The position numbers and the translations under genes were made by a program. A model generated the notes under the pieces. The model searched no databases and was not told the DNA's origin. It worked only from the letters and a program-made list of their open reading frames with translations. This document shows positions 20,601 through 32,860 of a stretch of 64,000 bases of DNA, one piece after another (the stretch's first letter is position 1; the number at the start of each line of letters is the position of its first letter). Source of the DNA: Nymphaea colorata (taxonomy: Eukaryota > Streptophyta > Magnoliopsida > Nymphaeales > Nymphaeaceae); contig NC_045145.1 in the NCBI RefSeq assembly GCF_008831285.2, forward strand, positions 5,704,802 to 5,768,801, in the 5' to 3' direction.

Positions 20601-23600
20601 AACTAAAATTTTCTTGTCTAATTAGAGAAACTGAAATCATTACGTACTTACAAGATACAATATGATAACGTGTAAGGAATACTTAGTAGACTTGAAATGT
20701 CTATAATGCTTATATATACCAAATTGCATAAATATGCATTGAAGTTCGAAAATATGCCCTGGAGTGTGAAATCTTAAATTAAAATGTGAGTGCTTGTGGG
20801 TCTCATATGAATACAAGTGTTTGAGGGTCTCGTACAAATCCAAATGCTTGGGAAAATGCTTGTGTGCCTGTAGATGCTTGTGAAGATCTAAAACTTGTAT
20901 GCAATGTGACTTAAAAATGTGCATCGAAGTGCAAAAATGTGTGTTGAGGGGCATGTACTTGTGTACACTGAAGCGCAAAAAATTTACGCAATGGTACATT
21001 CACTTGTGTTACTGAAACATGAAAATCTTATACTGAGACACATTCACTTGGATGGATCGAAACATGAAAATCTTATACTAGAATGCAAAAGTTTGAAAAC
21101 TTATGTACACTAGTACATTCATGCGTGTGCACTGAAGCGCAGAAATCTTATTTCCAGGCACTTCACTTTGAGGCACCAAAGTGCAAAATCTTATACCAAA
21201 GTGTGTTTCATTGTGCGCCTAAGCGCAAAAATCTCACACCAAGACCCGAGATTTATACATCGGTACATTAGCTTGGGGGTGCTGAAGTGCGAAATCTTAT
21301 ACCAAAACACGAAAGTTTAAAAACCTATGTAAACTGGTACATTTGCTTGGGTGTGTTAAAGCATGAAATCTTATGCCGAAGCACATTTCTTTGGGGGCAT
21401 TGAAGTGTGAAATTTTATACTAATGCATGTTTTGTAAAACTTGCATGAGCCAAAGCACGAAAATGGTGTGTTGAAGCACATAAATGTTGTGTTGGAACAT
21501 AAAAATGTTGTGACAAAGCACAAAATCATTTTGAGACTCGTGAAATTTGGGTGCACCAAAGTGTGAATCACGTTTGAAAGTAGAAACTATAGGACTAGTG
21601 AAAATTTGAGTGCACCAAAACACGAAATTGCAAACTTGTTTGCACTTGTCTGAATGGAAAGCTTGTGTACCAATGTGCGAACCTAAAAATTTGCATGTGA
21701 TTGAAAAACTGGTGCACTGATATGCAAAATTTGAGAAACTTATATGCATCAAAGTGCGAAATTTGAAAAACTTATATGCAACGAAGCACAGAAATGGTAT
21801 GTCAAAGTACAAAATGACTTGTGAAATTTGTTTGTAGCAAAATGTGACATTATGAGCAAAAGGACAAAAGTTGTATCAAATTAGAAAACTTGTGTGAAAT
21901 TGAAAACTTGTATATCACTGAAAAATTTATAGGCATTGAAATATGAATTTGGAAAACCTATGTGCACTGAGGTGTGAGATTTTGAAACACTTGTGAAATT
22001 TGAAAACTTATATGCATTAATGTACAAAACTTTAAACTTATGAAAGTGAAAACTTATGTGCCCTTAGGTCCAAGATTTGAAAAAACTTACGAGATTTGGA
22101 AACCATGGGTACCAAGGTGCAAAAATTTGAAAAACTTGTGACATTGAAAACATGTGTGCACCCAAGTGCAAAATATGAAGAGATTGTGCATACTGAGGTA
22201 CAAAATTAGTAAACTTGTGTGCTTCTAGGTGCAAAATTTTAAAAAAGTTGTGATATTTAAAAACACATGTGCATCGAGGTGTAAAATTTTGAAAAATTTG
22301 TCAGCATTAAAATATGAAATTGGAAAACTTGTATGCATTGAAGTGCAAAAGATAGCCACTTATATGCACCAAATTTGAAAATTTGTGTGCCCCAAAGTTT
22401 AAAATTTAAAAGCTTGTGTGCACCAAATGTGAAATTAGAGAAAAAAACCATGTATTCATGAAAATTTGAGGCTCTTGAAAGGATCACAAAACTTGTAAAG
22501 TGGGTATATACTTGCATGCAAAAATTGTGGACTGATTGGTCTCAAATTTTGAAAATTTTGAAACTTGCCATGTTGAAAAACCTTTCGTGGTCATTTCCTT
22601 GCAACTTGTAATGTCCTTGTAAAAAAACATGCCCCAATATGAAGGGCAGTGAAGAAACTACATGAATTGAAACAAGAGACTAGTTTGGCCATCAGATGAT
22701 ACATCACATGAAAGAATACAAAAGTATTTGATCATGCGAGTGGGAAAATTGCCTTTGATTGAAGAAAGAAATTTGAGAAGGCGACCCCAATCATCCCTAC
22801 ATCGCATGGGAGAAAACAAGAGATGAAATAATAACGACCTTGAGTTGAAACTCCTACATTTTGCTCATGATTATAGAATGGATCTAGTGTCTGAGACACT
22901 TCTAAGAATAGAATGTACAATGTGGGCCTTGGAAAATGTTATGATCATGGAGCCTAACAAAATGACATGGTTGAGTCACGACTGATATGCAAATGAACAT
23001 ACAAATAAAGGACGGCCAGATCACATGATAAGACTATGCTTGTTAGGTTCAACCAAATAGAAGATTCAAACTAAGGACAATGTTGACATTGACAGGTTGA
23101 AAAAACCCTATAGGATGAGATTGGAAAGAAACTTTCTGGATGACTTTGACACATGAAAACAAGAATTCTTCTGGAAAATTCATCTAGTTTTTAATGAAAA
23201 TCATGTGAACAATGTTGATGAAATATAATGCAAAAAGACACACATGCAGTTAGATAAGGCAAACATAGAATGCTACAAACAACACCTCCTAATGACATGA
23301 CTCTACTATGTAATGTTTGAAAATGACTTGGTTATCTGGAACTAGATATTTAGGATTTGACATCATCGATTGTTTTATATACCACATATGTCTATATACT
23401 TCAACAAGAAGTCCAGAGTACATGACTCCTCTAATTGGGGTTTTAAGGGTTAAGGGTCATCGTTCTCCTTGATCACTCATCAATATACTAGGCTAATGCC
23501 TCAGTATGGGTGAAGGGAGAGTCAATACATGCCTTTAGTAGGTTGGTCCAGCTGTTGAACCACACTGAGCTAACGCATACAGAGGGTATTCTGTGACATG

Positions 23601-23949
23601 ATGACCAGGACAAATGAGTGTCGAAAATTTTTAAAATATGCTAGCACATGCGCAAATAGTTAACTCTAATGAAATGGGGCCCAAGATGGGGTTTAAAATC
23701 AGAGAAACAAACAAACATTATTTTCAAGCAACTCCTAAATTGAGAGGGATAATATGTGGTCATATATCTAAGTGAACATGAAAAATCCTTTGCAATTCTA
23801 GGTCATAATGCACATAAAAAAATACATGTACATCAAATCAGGATACCTAAGTGTCTCTAAAGATGGAACAACATTTATAACATGAAGTGGAACATTCTTG
23901 TCTAGTTAGGCACTGATAGATCTCATCACGGTCATCACTTTTATTTACA
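17698..23949 (+). mobile_element. Non-coding interior between the two long direct repeats
   Basis: About 6.2 kb lies between repeats A and B. I found no gag, protease, RT, RNase H or integrase motif on either strand. If A and B are LTRs, this is a large non-autonomous retroelement of the LARD kind. Much of it (18.8-22.5 kb) is a degenerate repeat; the part from about 22.6 to 23.9 kb is unique-looking and unassigned. Confidence 0.45.
18800..22520 (+). repeat. Degenerate repeat of ..AAAATCTCACATGAAAATGTGAGTGCTTGTG..
   Basis: Words such as GCTTGTGAAATT, TGTGCACTGAAG, GAAGTGCGAAAATCT and TGAAAACTTGTGTGC recur for about 3.7 kb with drifting spacing. Open frames on the minus strand here are rich in His, Phe and Lys and only translate the repeat. 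Confidence 0.75.
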
Positions 23950-25476
23950 TGTAAAAATTTTCAAGCTTAAGCATACCACAATAAATAAGATGTCATTACC
24001 TGTACTCACCCATGTTTTCTTATGTGGGATTCTAATAGGATCCAACATGTCGGTACAAAGTTTTACCATTCTGGCACCTTTACCAGGGATAATCAAACCA
24101 AGGACTAGACTAAACTGTTTCATTTCCAAAGTATAGATGGCGTCCAAAATCTAAAAAGAAAAAATCAAACATACCCTAATTTTGAAATTATGCATGTTTT
24201 GAAATCTAAGTAGATCTTAGAAATGGATTTATGAACAAGAAGAAATTAATTTGAAGTTCATTCATGTTCGGATCATCATAGATCAATAAAAATTGATGTC
24301 CTAAAATTTAATATGATGCATGCAAAAACTAAGTCATGTAGGCCTCGAGTCCGGTCTCTATTAGGACTAGGATGTATGACATGGACTTATAGGAAAAAAC
24401 TGGATCCGAATTTAAGAGTTGTAATCATGATCTAAGAGATTTTGTATGATTCTTGATCTAAAATTGAAATAAAAATGTCATAATGATACAAAATGTCATA
24501 TCAGGTTGTGGAAATTCATGATCCAAAATCCAAGGTTTGACATTGAATTGTAATATCCATGATCTAAAATTTGAGATCCAAAATCTGAGATACAAAATTT
24601 GTAATTTAATGTTTGAGATCTGAAATATGAAATCCAAAATCTGAAATCAAAATTCAAGACCTAAGATCCAAGATCCAAAAATCTAAGGTTTGAGATCAAA
24701 ATCCAATGTCCATGATCTAAAATTCATAATCTGATTCCACAATATAAGACGATTCCATACTCATTATGTGAAATCCGATCTAAATCCAAAATTTGAAATT
24801 CAAGATCCAAAATCCGAGATCTAGAATTTGAAATTGGTAGGCAGAAATTTATGATTCAAAGTCTACGATTACCTATTTAGAGTCCAAGATCCAAAATCTA
24901 ATATTTCAAATCCAGAACATAAGATCCATAATCTAAGATCAATATGGGATTCGTTATCTATCATTGTAATTCTTGAGGTTTAAATATGTATTCATGATCA
25001 TGTTTAAGACGAAATCTGGCTAAAACTCAGGATTTTGATGACTAGGACTAGGTCGGTCAAAGAACTGAGTTTGATCATGCCTAAATTGGTTTGAACATAC
25101 CTAAGGAACATGCTTGATTGGAGCATATGAGTTTGTCTTATTTAAACCACATGATTCTTGATATGATCTTCATTCATCTTATTTGGATAGATATAGAAGG
25201 ATTGGCTAAGTCTAGAATATGGTGCTTGGTTTATGAGTGGTGGGCTCTACAACCAGTCTAGGCTATGTCTTAAAGAGCTGGACTAGGTTTGGGCTTCACA
25301 TCCACATGACAGGGTTTTTGAAATCAATTGAAAAAGTTGATTTTGAAAATGTTTTAGAAATATATTATTTGAAATGGTCTTTTGCTTGAAGAACAAACTA
25401 GATTTAGGTTTTTACATACATTGACTAATGCCTTGAGGTATGCTACTAGGCTGACCCGATTAAGTTCCAAACAAGG
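23950..25476 (+). mobile_element. Long direct repeat B (LTR-like), uninterrupted
   Basis: This is the intact counterpart of repeat A and shows the state before the 2.8-kb insertion. It starts TGTAAAAATTTTC. A possible LTR-type end at TTTTTACA (25409-25416) mirrors the start, but similarity to A goes on for about 60 bp more, to about 25476. A partial local duplication of GGTATGCTACTAGGCTGAC follows (to about 25520). Confidence 0.6.
24072..24088 (+). promoter_or_regulatory. Primer-binding-site-like motif (tRNA-Asp type)
   Basis: TGGCACCTTTACCAGGG fits the complement of the tRNA-Asp 3' end at most positions. It occupies the same place in repeat B as 13424-13440 in repeat A. Confidence 0.4.
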
Positions 25477-25520
25477 TATGCAACTAGGCTGACGTGATAT
25501 AGTTTCAACGATAATGCTCA

Positions 25521-26743
25521 TAGGGATGGCCATTGAGGCCACACACAAACATCCATTCGTATAAACAAAAACTCATTTCATAGCACATTAATGAAACTCG
25601 CCAAAAGAAAAAAAATTCACAAGCTTACAACTACTACCAAACAAGCAACCAAGGTTCCAAATATGGAAAGATGCTATCTAAAGAGAAGAGTGAAGACAAA
25701 TTCAATGATCCTAGTATTAACATGCATGATCAGAATTGAAACTCTATCCAACGAAAATGAAATCAAGAAACTAATGACTCTAGACTAGAAGCAATCAAAC
25801 TACATTCAAAGTAAATATAGATAGGGAAATAACATGCAACAGACGGATTTATAGGCCTAAGACAAACATGCAATTTGATTCGATTCGTCTATTGTTAATC
25901 AGATTGAATTCAACCCAATGATGCCACATTTGATTATATATGATCAGCATGATTTAATGACGTCTAATAACAAGGAAGCAACTCGGGCATGAATGATAAG
26001 CAAAGAATATTACTGAAAATCGAACCAATATATGAACATACAATACATACCCTAGACAATGAACGAATTTGCTCATATACCAACCGAAGGCAACAAGAAC
26101 GACAAGAAGAGAGATGATACCAGACACCCTTCAGAGGAGATCCCCATTGGCGATGGCCTTAGTGGTGACGGAACCAGAGAAATCCTTAATGGCGGTGGTT
26201 GAATGGGTTGGTGTAGAGGGAAACGACGAAGGACATAGCAGATCGCCCACCGGCCGATTGGCAACTTGCGGCAAGAGGGTTGATTGGTGAGGACCCCATA
26301 CTGGAAGCAGTGAAGATGGAATGGGGGATGCGAACCCTTGGCAGGAGATGAGAGGACGTAGCTGACCTTGAGGGAAGTGAGAAAGCGATAAGATGGACGA
26401 TCCGGTAGAGCTGCTCAAGGGTTCGGTGGTTGCAGAGGCCAGAGACATAGGCATGGAGGCAATCGATGGGGCAAGTGGCCAGCAGTGCCTCCAAGCACCT
26501 ATCCCCGTCACGATTGCCATCCTTCACTAGCGAGGGACTAATAAAGAGAGGGAGCAAAAAGAAGAGGAGGAAGCAGAGAGAGATGGAGAGAGAGCAAAGG
26601 GGAAGAGTGGAAGACAGGAGGGGAAGATGGCCGTGGGGTCTCGAGGAAGCGAGAGAGAGTGATCGGGCGAGAGAATGGAAGGAAGCTAAAACTAGGTAGC
26701 AGGAAGAGGAGGAAGAAGAAGAGATAAAGGGTGGCGGCAAGGA
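25521..26743. other. Gene-free stretch
   Basis: AT-rich up to about 26060, then GC-richer with purine tracts on the plus strand (26530-26740). Overlapping serine/leucine/proline-rich open frames on the minus strand (26131-26783) are low-complexity and lack any domain I recognise. A decayed 5' exon is possible but not supported. Confidence 0.35.
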
Positions 26744-26751
26744 GGCAGAAG

Positions 26752-27729
26752 TAAGCCTGGGCACCAAGGTGGGCTGCCGCCAAGTACCCGGCCTGGCTCA
26801 GGCCTGGGCCTGGAAAAATAGTTATCGGGCTCGTCTGTTACCATTAACGGGTCAGGTTCGGGCTTCAACCTGTTACCATTGACGGCCTGATAAACCCGAC
26901 TAACAAAAAAAATAAAATAAAGGTTAGGGTTTTTCATTATCAAATCCGGGTGGTGTTGGTCGAAGGCGGCAGAGAAGGAAGGTCATGGAGAGTGAGACGA
27001 AGTAGAGGTTGCGAGAGATGAGGAGTCCGCCATAGCCGGCTGAGGTTGGTGGTGGGAAGTGGCCAGATTTTGGAATTGTGGTGAGCTTGACAGTGTTGGG
27101 GGAGACAGCGGCAGCTACGATTGTGGTTGTGGGGGGTTGACTGGCTTCCATTGCCTACTTCCATATCTAACTCTCTTTGGATTGGGATTAGGGTTAGGGT
27201 TGGAATTAGGGTTAGGTTTTTCAGAAACTTGTTGTTCCGTGGATACAACCACAATCCCTCGTGTTGTTTCCTATGGTGGGTCCTTTGATGATGATGAGTG
27301 CTTCTTCATATGACTTTCTCCACCTTTATCTCTCATCATTCTAGCAACCAAGAAAAGGGGAAAAGAACCAAGAAAAGGAAAGCAACACTGAGGGAGAGAG
27401 AGAGAGAGAGAGGTATGTGTCTCTTCCATCTCTTCTATTTCTATCAAACTACAACAAAATGGTAGTAAGTCTCACGATAACCCTTGGATTGTTTGCTTCC
27501 AAAAGACGATGAAAAGCGGGGGAGGAAAGAACAATGGAAAAAGGAAAATGGTAAAAAAGGGGGGACAAGCTTGAAAGGTGCCCTTCACGCAGTAGCAGGA
27601 GGGAAGCCCGGGCACTGCCAGAGGCTTGGCCCATCAATAATCGGGTCGGGTGGGGCCTCGGGCATAATCTCAAGCCCAAGGCCTGATACTTCATCGGATA
27701 GGCCAGGCCCGGCCCGATGCCGAGCCCTA
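26752..27729. mobile_element. GGGCCGGGCC-family hAT-like element, 978 bp
   Basis: The left end TAAGCCTGGGCACC and the right end (minus strand) TAGGGCTCGGCATCGGGCC are inverted repeats of the same family as 4196-4469 and 16349-16907. The 8-bp flanks GGCAGAAG (26744-26751) and GGCGGAAG (27730-27737) differ at one base. The inside contains a GC-rich, gene-like section with a small ATG-to-TAA frame (26924-27151, minus) and TTAGGG-like words near 27185. Confidence 0.7.
26924..27151 (-). pseudogene. Short open frame inside GC-ended element, product unknown
   Basis: A 75-residue frame with ATG start and TAA stop begins MEASQPPTTTIVAAAVSPN and later has a hydrophobic segment (YFVSLSMTFLLC). Its base content is unlike the flanking AT-rich DNA. 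By analogy with the PAL fragment in a sister element it may be a captured piece of a host gene. I recognise no domain; it could equally be chance. Confidence 0.25.
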
Positions 27730-27737
27730 GGCGGAAG

Positions 27738-28162
27738 AGGTGAGGTAGCCGAGCAAATGACGTCATTCTCTATGATCAGGGATATGGTCATATGGGTGGT
27801 AGAGGAAACATACGATGAAGGTGGGTTGAGGGAGAAGGCAACGACTCCTATGTGCTTGCGGTGATGAGCAGATGGTGTCCAAGCAAGAGTAGCAAGGAGC
27901 CACGATAATTGACCAAAAGTGGCGACTGCATGGGTGGAGCAGAGGTCAACTACAGGTGAGGTTGAGCAATCTCAAAGGGAGGTAGATGAGAGATCGAAAG
28001 AGAGCAGAGGGGATAGACATCACAAAAAATGGAGAGAGGGAAAAGGAGCAGAAGAAGGGGAAGAGGAAACTCGAGGGAGAGCTGGGGGAGGAGGTCAGTG
28101 GAAATGGGGAGAGGTGTTTGGAAGGATGGTTAGAAGGTGTAAGGAAGTACCTCGCCAGTGGA
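27738..28162. other. DNA left of the copia insertion
   Basis: Purine-rich on the plus strand (GAGAGAGGGAAAAGGAG words) with low-complexity open frames on both strands. It continues, across the copia element, at 34690. No gene is supported here alone. Confidence 0.35.
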
Positions 28163-28167
28163 AGAGG

Positions 28168-28612
28168 TGTTAGGAAGTGAAGCAATAGCGAAACGGTGTC
28201 TTGAAGCAACTCATCGTCTATGCAGCAGGTTCACCACCAAATGCTCCAGGCTGAGTACGCGAGCGCATGTAGGTTGAGGCAGAGACAAAGGAAGAAGAAG
28301 AAGAAGTAAAACAACATAGAATGAAGTGATGATTCTTAGGTTTCCTTCTATGAGGCTTTTCTAGGGCAATCAACCGAGAGATCAAACCCTAATTCAGAGA
28401 GCTGCCGGGCTTAAATAGACCAGCCTCATAGGTTTCCCTAAAGCCCAGTGGGCGGTTAGGGTATGAGAGAGTTTTATGGAGAGAAAACAGGTACAGATAA
28501 ATGTTTATTTATTGATAGTTGTCTTTCATTCGTAAGTTGTTTTCAAGTTAATCTCGTAACTACCTCGTAGTTACGAGATGCTCGAATAGGGCTGAGTGGC
28601 CACTATTCAACA
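28168..28612 (-). repeat. Copia 3' LTR
   Basis: On the plus strand it runs TGTTAGGAAG...CTATTCAACA, so both ends are TG/CA. It aligns end to end with 34261-34684; it has an extra segment around 28400-28440. Confidence 0.93.
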
Positions 28613-28624
28613 TCTCCCACTTGG
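28613..28624 (-). promoter_or_regulatory. Copia polypurine tract
   Basis: On the minus strand CCAAGTGGGAGA directly precedes the 3' LTR, the expected place of the plus-strand DNA primer. Confidence 0.8.
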
Positions 28625-28750
28625 CCATGAGACTGCCAAATTGCTTCTACTAAGTATGAGTTTCATTAATCTTTAGTTACATGGTTTTTTAGTATTGGTT
28701 TGTCTATCATAACTTGAATTTTGACTAAGGTTTATAGCGAGGTTTTCCAC

Positions 28751-29760
28751 TTAATGGCTTTCCATCGTAACCTTTCGAATATATCTTAACCCCATATGAG
28801 CTACATGTTTTGAAAACAAGCATTCGGATATTCCCTTAGTTAAGGAATTGGCTACCATATCATTGGTAGACATATAATCAAATGAGATTTCATTTTTCTC
28901 AATCATTTCATGAACATAATAATATTTTACCATTATATACTTACTCTTTGAGCTAGAAGCTCCATTTTTACAAGAGATATCAATGCCTGATTATCACAGT
29001 ATAGTTGAACTTATTCATGATCAAGTTTTAATTTCAAGTCTTTTGAAAACCGATTTATCCAGACAACAAATGTATTTGTAACATTACGTGGTATTTGTTC
29101 TGCTTCTTGTCTGTGCTGAGCAACACATCCCTGTTTCTAATAAGACCAGGATATCGTTCCACCTCTAAAGAGAGATACATACACAGAAGTAAACTTACAG
29201 TCATCCTTACATCCTACAAAATCTGCATCGGAATAGCCAACTAGAGTTAGCTTATCTGCTTCATAGGACAATTTCAGTCCTTTCGATCCTTTAATATACC
29301 GAAAAATTCTTTTAACAACTTGCCAGTGAGGCCACACAAGATTACTTTGATAGCGGCTCACGAAACCTATAGAAAAACTTATGTCTGGTTTAGTACAAAA
29401 CATTAAATACATTAAACTGTCAAGAGCTTGTGCATATGGAACATTTAATTTATGTTGTCCATCATCAAGACAATCACTTTGCTCAAATTTGCTCCTTTAG
29501 CTATGGGAGTCCCAATAGGTTTGCAGTCTCGCATTCGAAATTTCTTTAAGATATAATCAATATATCGTTCTTGGCTCAAAATGAGAATTCTTGAGTCTCT
29601 ATTTCGAGTGATCTTTATTCCTAATATATAGGATGCTTCGCCCTAGTCCTTCATTTTGAAGTTCTCGTTCAACCAAGTCTTCATTTTGTATATCATCTCG
29701 TTGTTTCATGTTAATAAAATGTCATCGACATATAATGATAGAATACAAAAAATATTCCCA
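28751..29760 (-). pseudogene. Copia reverse transcriptase C-terminal part and RNase H
   Basis: Reading on the minus strand, SLYVDDILL (YVDD catalytic motif of RT) lies at about 29716-29742, followed by a broken frame, then MFCTKPDISFSIGFVSRYQSN and YSDADFVGCKDD of the copia RNase H (29137-29412), and the C-terminal DMVANSLTKGI (28751-28933). These match copia polyprotein ends in order. Frames are interrupted at least three times in this section, so only fragments remain open. Confidence 0.85.
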
Positions 29761-30774
29761 CTTTTCCTGACATATACACAATGGTCTAGTCGGTTTTGCT
29801 ACGTATCCAAGTTTTGTGATTGAAGCAAAATAGCACTGTCTAGGCGACCGCTTCAAGCTGTACAACAATTTATTCAACTTGTATACTTTGTCTTCATTTT
29901 CTTTGATGATATATCATTGTGGTTGAGTCATATATATGGTTTCCATTAACTCACTATTTAAAAAAATTGTTTTCAGATCCATCTGACAAATATCTAAGTC
30001 CTAAAATGCTGAGATAGCTAAAATTATTTTGGTTGACGCAAATTTTGCTACCGAAGAATAGGTTTCTAAGTAATCAATTCCTTCCTTTTGGGAAAAACCT
30101 TTCGCTACCAGTCTAACTTTAAATTTCTCGATTGATTCGTTAGCTTTATACTTCTTCCTTAGCGCCTATTTGCATCCAATGAGTCTTCTATCATTAGGAA
30201 GATCTACTAGTTTTCATACTTTATTCTTTTCTATGGATTCGAGTTCCTCATCCATAGCATTTACCCAATTTGACCATTCATGCAAGTTTATGGCTTTGTC
30301 ATATGTCTGATTGTCAGACATTTTGTCAATATCTACTCAATAATATAGCCTCTACAAGATATACATAATAATTGCTTAAATATGAAGGATGAACTCTAGG
30401 TGTTTTATGACCTAACAAAGTTTGAGATGAAGAGGTACTCAGATCAGTTAGTTCGTTACCAATTGTTCTTCAGACGATTCATGCTCAGTTGGTTCATTAT
30501 CAAACCGTTCTCCAGTTAGTTTGTTACCAGACTTTTCCTCTGAATAAATCAAATCATCTATTAGATCAGTTTGATCTTCAACTGGATCATTATGTTTATT
30601 ATTGAGTTCGTTTAGGAACTTTAAATCTACTTTCTATAAGTCCCATAGTCGAGTAATATAATCTGCAGCCTTTAGATCCGTTTGGATGCCCAATAAACAC
30701 ACATCTTACTGATCTGTTATCTAGTTTATCCTTTTTTGACACGTGTGCTACAGATCTCTATCTCCTGAGATGTC
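29761..30774 (-). pseudogene. Copia integrase tail to N-terminal RT, heavily broken
   Basis: Scattered minus-strand pieces such as KVYKLNKLLYSLKRSPRQCY (about 29820-29890) belong to copia RT. No open frame of useful length remains. A GATCAGTT/GGTTCATTACC-type local repeat sits near 30430-30560, in the variable linker between integrase and RT. Confidence 0.7.
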
Positions 30775-31332
30775 TCAGATCTGGTTTACCCCAGTCCATG
30801 TCTCATAAGGAGTAGTTGAGACTCCTTTGTAGGGCACTCGATTTATTGTATACATTGCTGTTAACACAACTTCTCCCCAAAATACTATTAGTAATTGTGC
30901 ACCTGTCATCATGGATCTCACCTTGTTCAAAAAAGTTCTGTTACACTTCTCAGGGACACCATTTTGTTGTGGTGTTCTAAGCATTGTTTTTTGTCTATTA
31001 ATTTCAAGGTCTTTACAATATTCGAGGAATTCATTTGATGTATATTCTCCACCTCGATCAAACCTTATATTTTTGATAATTTTCCTAGTTGTCTCTCAAC
31101 TTCTATCTTATATTCCTTCATTAATTTTAAGGTCTTTACAATATTCGAGGAATTCAGACTTATATTTAATCAGGTAAATATAACCAAATCTTGAGAAGTC
31201 GTCAATAAATGTTATGAAGTATAACTTGCCACTATGTGTTTGGACTCTGAAAGGTTCACAAATATCTATATGAATTATTTCCAATAGTTTAGTAGCCCGA
31301 ATTACTTCAGACGAAAATGGTTTCCTTGCCAT
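30775..31332 (-). pseudogene. Copia integrase core
   Basis: Minus-strand frames carry IHIDICEPF and FITFIDDFSRFGYIYLI (31108-31332, the first two catalytic Asp regions), then TPQQNGVPEKCNRTFLNKVR (30775-30984), where the conserved Glu of the D,D35E triad is kept in PEK. The frame between them is broken. Integrase joins the cDNA to the host chromosome. Confidence 0.9.
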
Positions 31333-31663
31333 CTTTATGTATAAACGCGACTTGCATTTTGCAAAATCATTTATGTTTATATTGGGTATTGTTCCTTGTT
31401 ATGCTAGAGTTTTCATCTTTTTTATGCTTACATGAGCTTAATCTTTCATGCCATAATTTAGTACTCACACTCATTGCATAGTCAATAAAAGAAGAACTGG
31501 AAGCATTATTCATTTCATTAAGTTTGAACATACCATGTTCTTTTACATATTTTCCATTGAACATGGTCCTTCCATGTTTTCCCACTATGACCTTTCTTGG
31601 AACAAAACATACTTCAGAACCATTTCCAGTTTGTGCGAAAAAAGACACCAGGTTCCTCCTCAT
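31333..31663 (-). pseudogene. Copia GAG-pre-integrase domain
   Basis: The frame 31367-31663 contains the KLWHERLSS word (usual form LWHxRLGH), the zinc-binding N-terminal part of copia integrase. It continues into the core at 31332 after a frame break. Confidence 0.75.
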
Positions 31664-31806
31664 GGACAGGACATATAAAACCTCGTTTAGAATGACACTG
31701 GTGCACCCAACATTCTATTGATATGTCCCAACTCCCATGACATCACAACATGAATTATTTTCCTTGTAGACTTTGTGATCTTTCGGTCTCAGATTTTCCA
31801 AATGAA

Positions 31807-32160
31807 TCACTCTTTTAGTCTTTGTGATGTGACAAGTAGCATTGAATCAACCCACCAACCAGTGAGATCACCATCTGCAAATAAACATTCTGACACTACA
31901 CAGATGATTTCTCTGTCGGAGTCCCATTGATGCTTCCTCCTATTGTTGTCGTGACTATTGTTGTCCTTCTTATTATGGAATTTTGCCTTGCAGTTCTTCT
32001 TGATATGTCCAGGCTTTTCGCACCTGCAACATTTCACTACAGTTCCTTGAGGTCTCTGAGTGTATGCAAAATTGCCCTTAAACTTGTCATCATTTCGTTT
32101 TTTAAATTGGTTTGGTCTTACAGGCACATGATTACTAGTAGGTTTATCCTGGACCGTCAT
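31807..32160 (-). pseudogene. Copia gag C-terminus with CCHC zinc knuckle
   Basis: CCRCEKPGHIKKNC (CX2CX4HX4C) binds genomic RNA in Gag. It is preceded by the basic KKRNDDKFKGN segment. The part after it (NHKDNN.., ending near 31807) leads into the protease region, where I could not identify the DTG/DSG motif with certainty. Confidence 0.88.
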
Positions 32161-32860
32161 TGGTTCTACATCTTTTTTTTTTGGCTAGACGTTGTTGCTA
32201 AACAACTAACTGTATGGGAAGCTTTTCCAAAGTTAGAGTATCAAATTGAAGACTCAAGGCAGTGACTGCATATCCTAGGAAGGTGGTAGGCTCTTTAGGA
32301 TGGTATTGATTTGCATGTTGTTAGATATGATATTTCCCACTACGACTAGGTCTTTAGCCATGACCAACATCTTGTTTACATGGTCTACTACTTTATCCAA
32401 CTCTTTCATTTTATATGAATTGTATTGTTTTAATAGCAATTGAACATGCATCGTAGTAGTGCTGTTGTATTTAGAGGAGATAGTGTCAAACATTTCCTTG
32501 GCCATTGTACAATCTTCAAATACCCTGATCAGATCATCTTCCATAAAAGCTAACATGATGGCTTCAGCCATCAAGTCATCAATTTCAAATGACTCATACC
32601 TTCTTCTTTCCTCATAGGTAGGTTTGTCTCATAAAATGGAAAAAGACTGATTGATTACATAAACCAGCCTCTCCAAAGTAAAGGCCGACATGATTCTACG
32701 TTTTCATGCATGGAAGTTTGTTCCATTAAGTTTCTCGGTCTTCGCTAATTCTGCTTCAAACCAACATCTCTAAAGTCAAGGCCAACATGATTCTACTTTT
32801 TCATGCATGGAAGTTTGTTCCACTGAGTTTTTTCGGTCTTCGCTAATTCTGAGGCTCTAC
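32161..32860 (-). pseudogene. Copia gag N-terminal part, with local duplication
   Basis: The frame 32275-32574 (MAEAIMLAFMEDDLIRVFED.., ..KEMFDTISSKYNS..) is typical copia gag (UBN2-type). Upstream, EKLNGTNFHA then a stop where Trp is expected, then SAFTLERLVYVINQ, gives the start of Gag. A segment of about 95 bp around this start (about 32665-32760) is repeated at about 32765-32855 with differences. Confidence 0.8.

Noticed and set aside
20640-20999. 119-residue minus-strand open frame
   Set aside because: Translation of the degenerate repeat, rich in His/Phe/Lys, without a domain.
27176-27225. TTAGGG-like words suggesting telomeric repeats
   Set aside because: Only a few irregular copies; not the plant TTTAGGG array, and located inside a hAT-like element.
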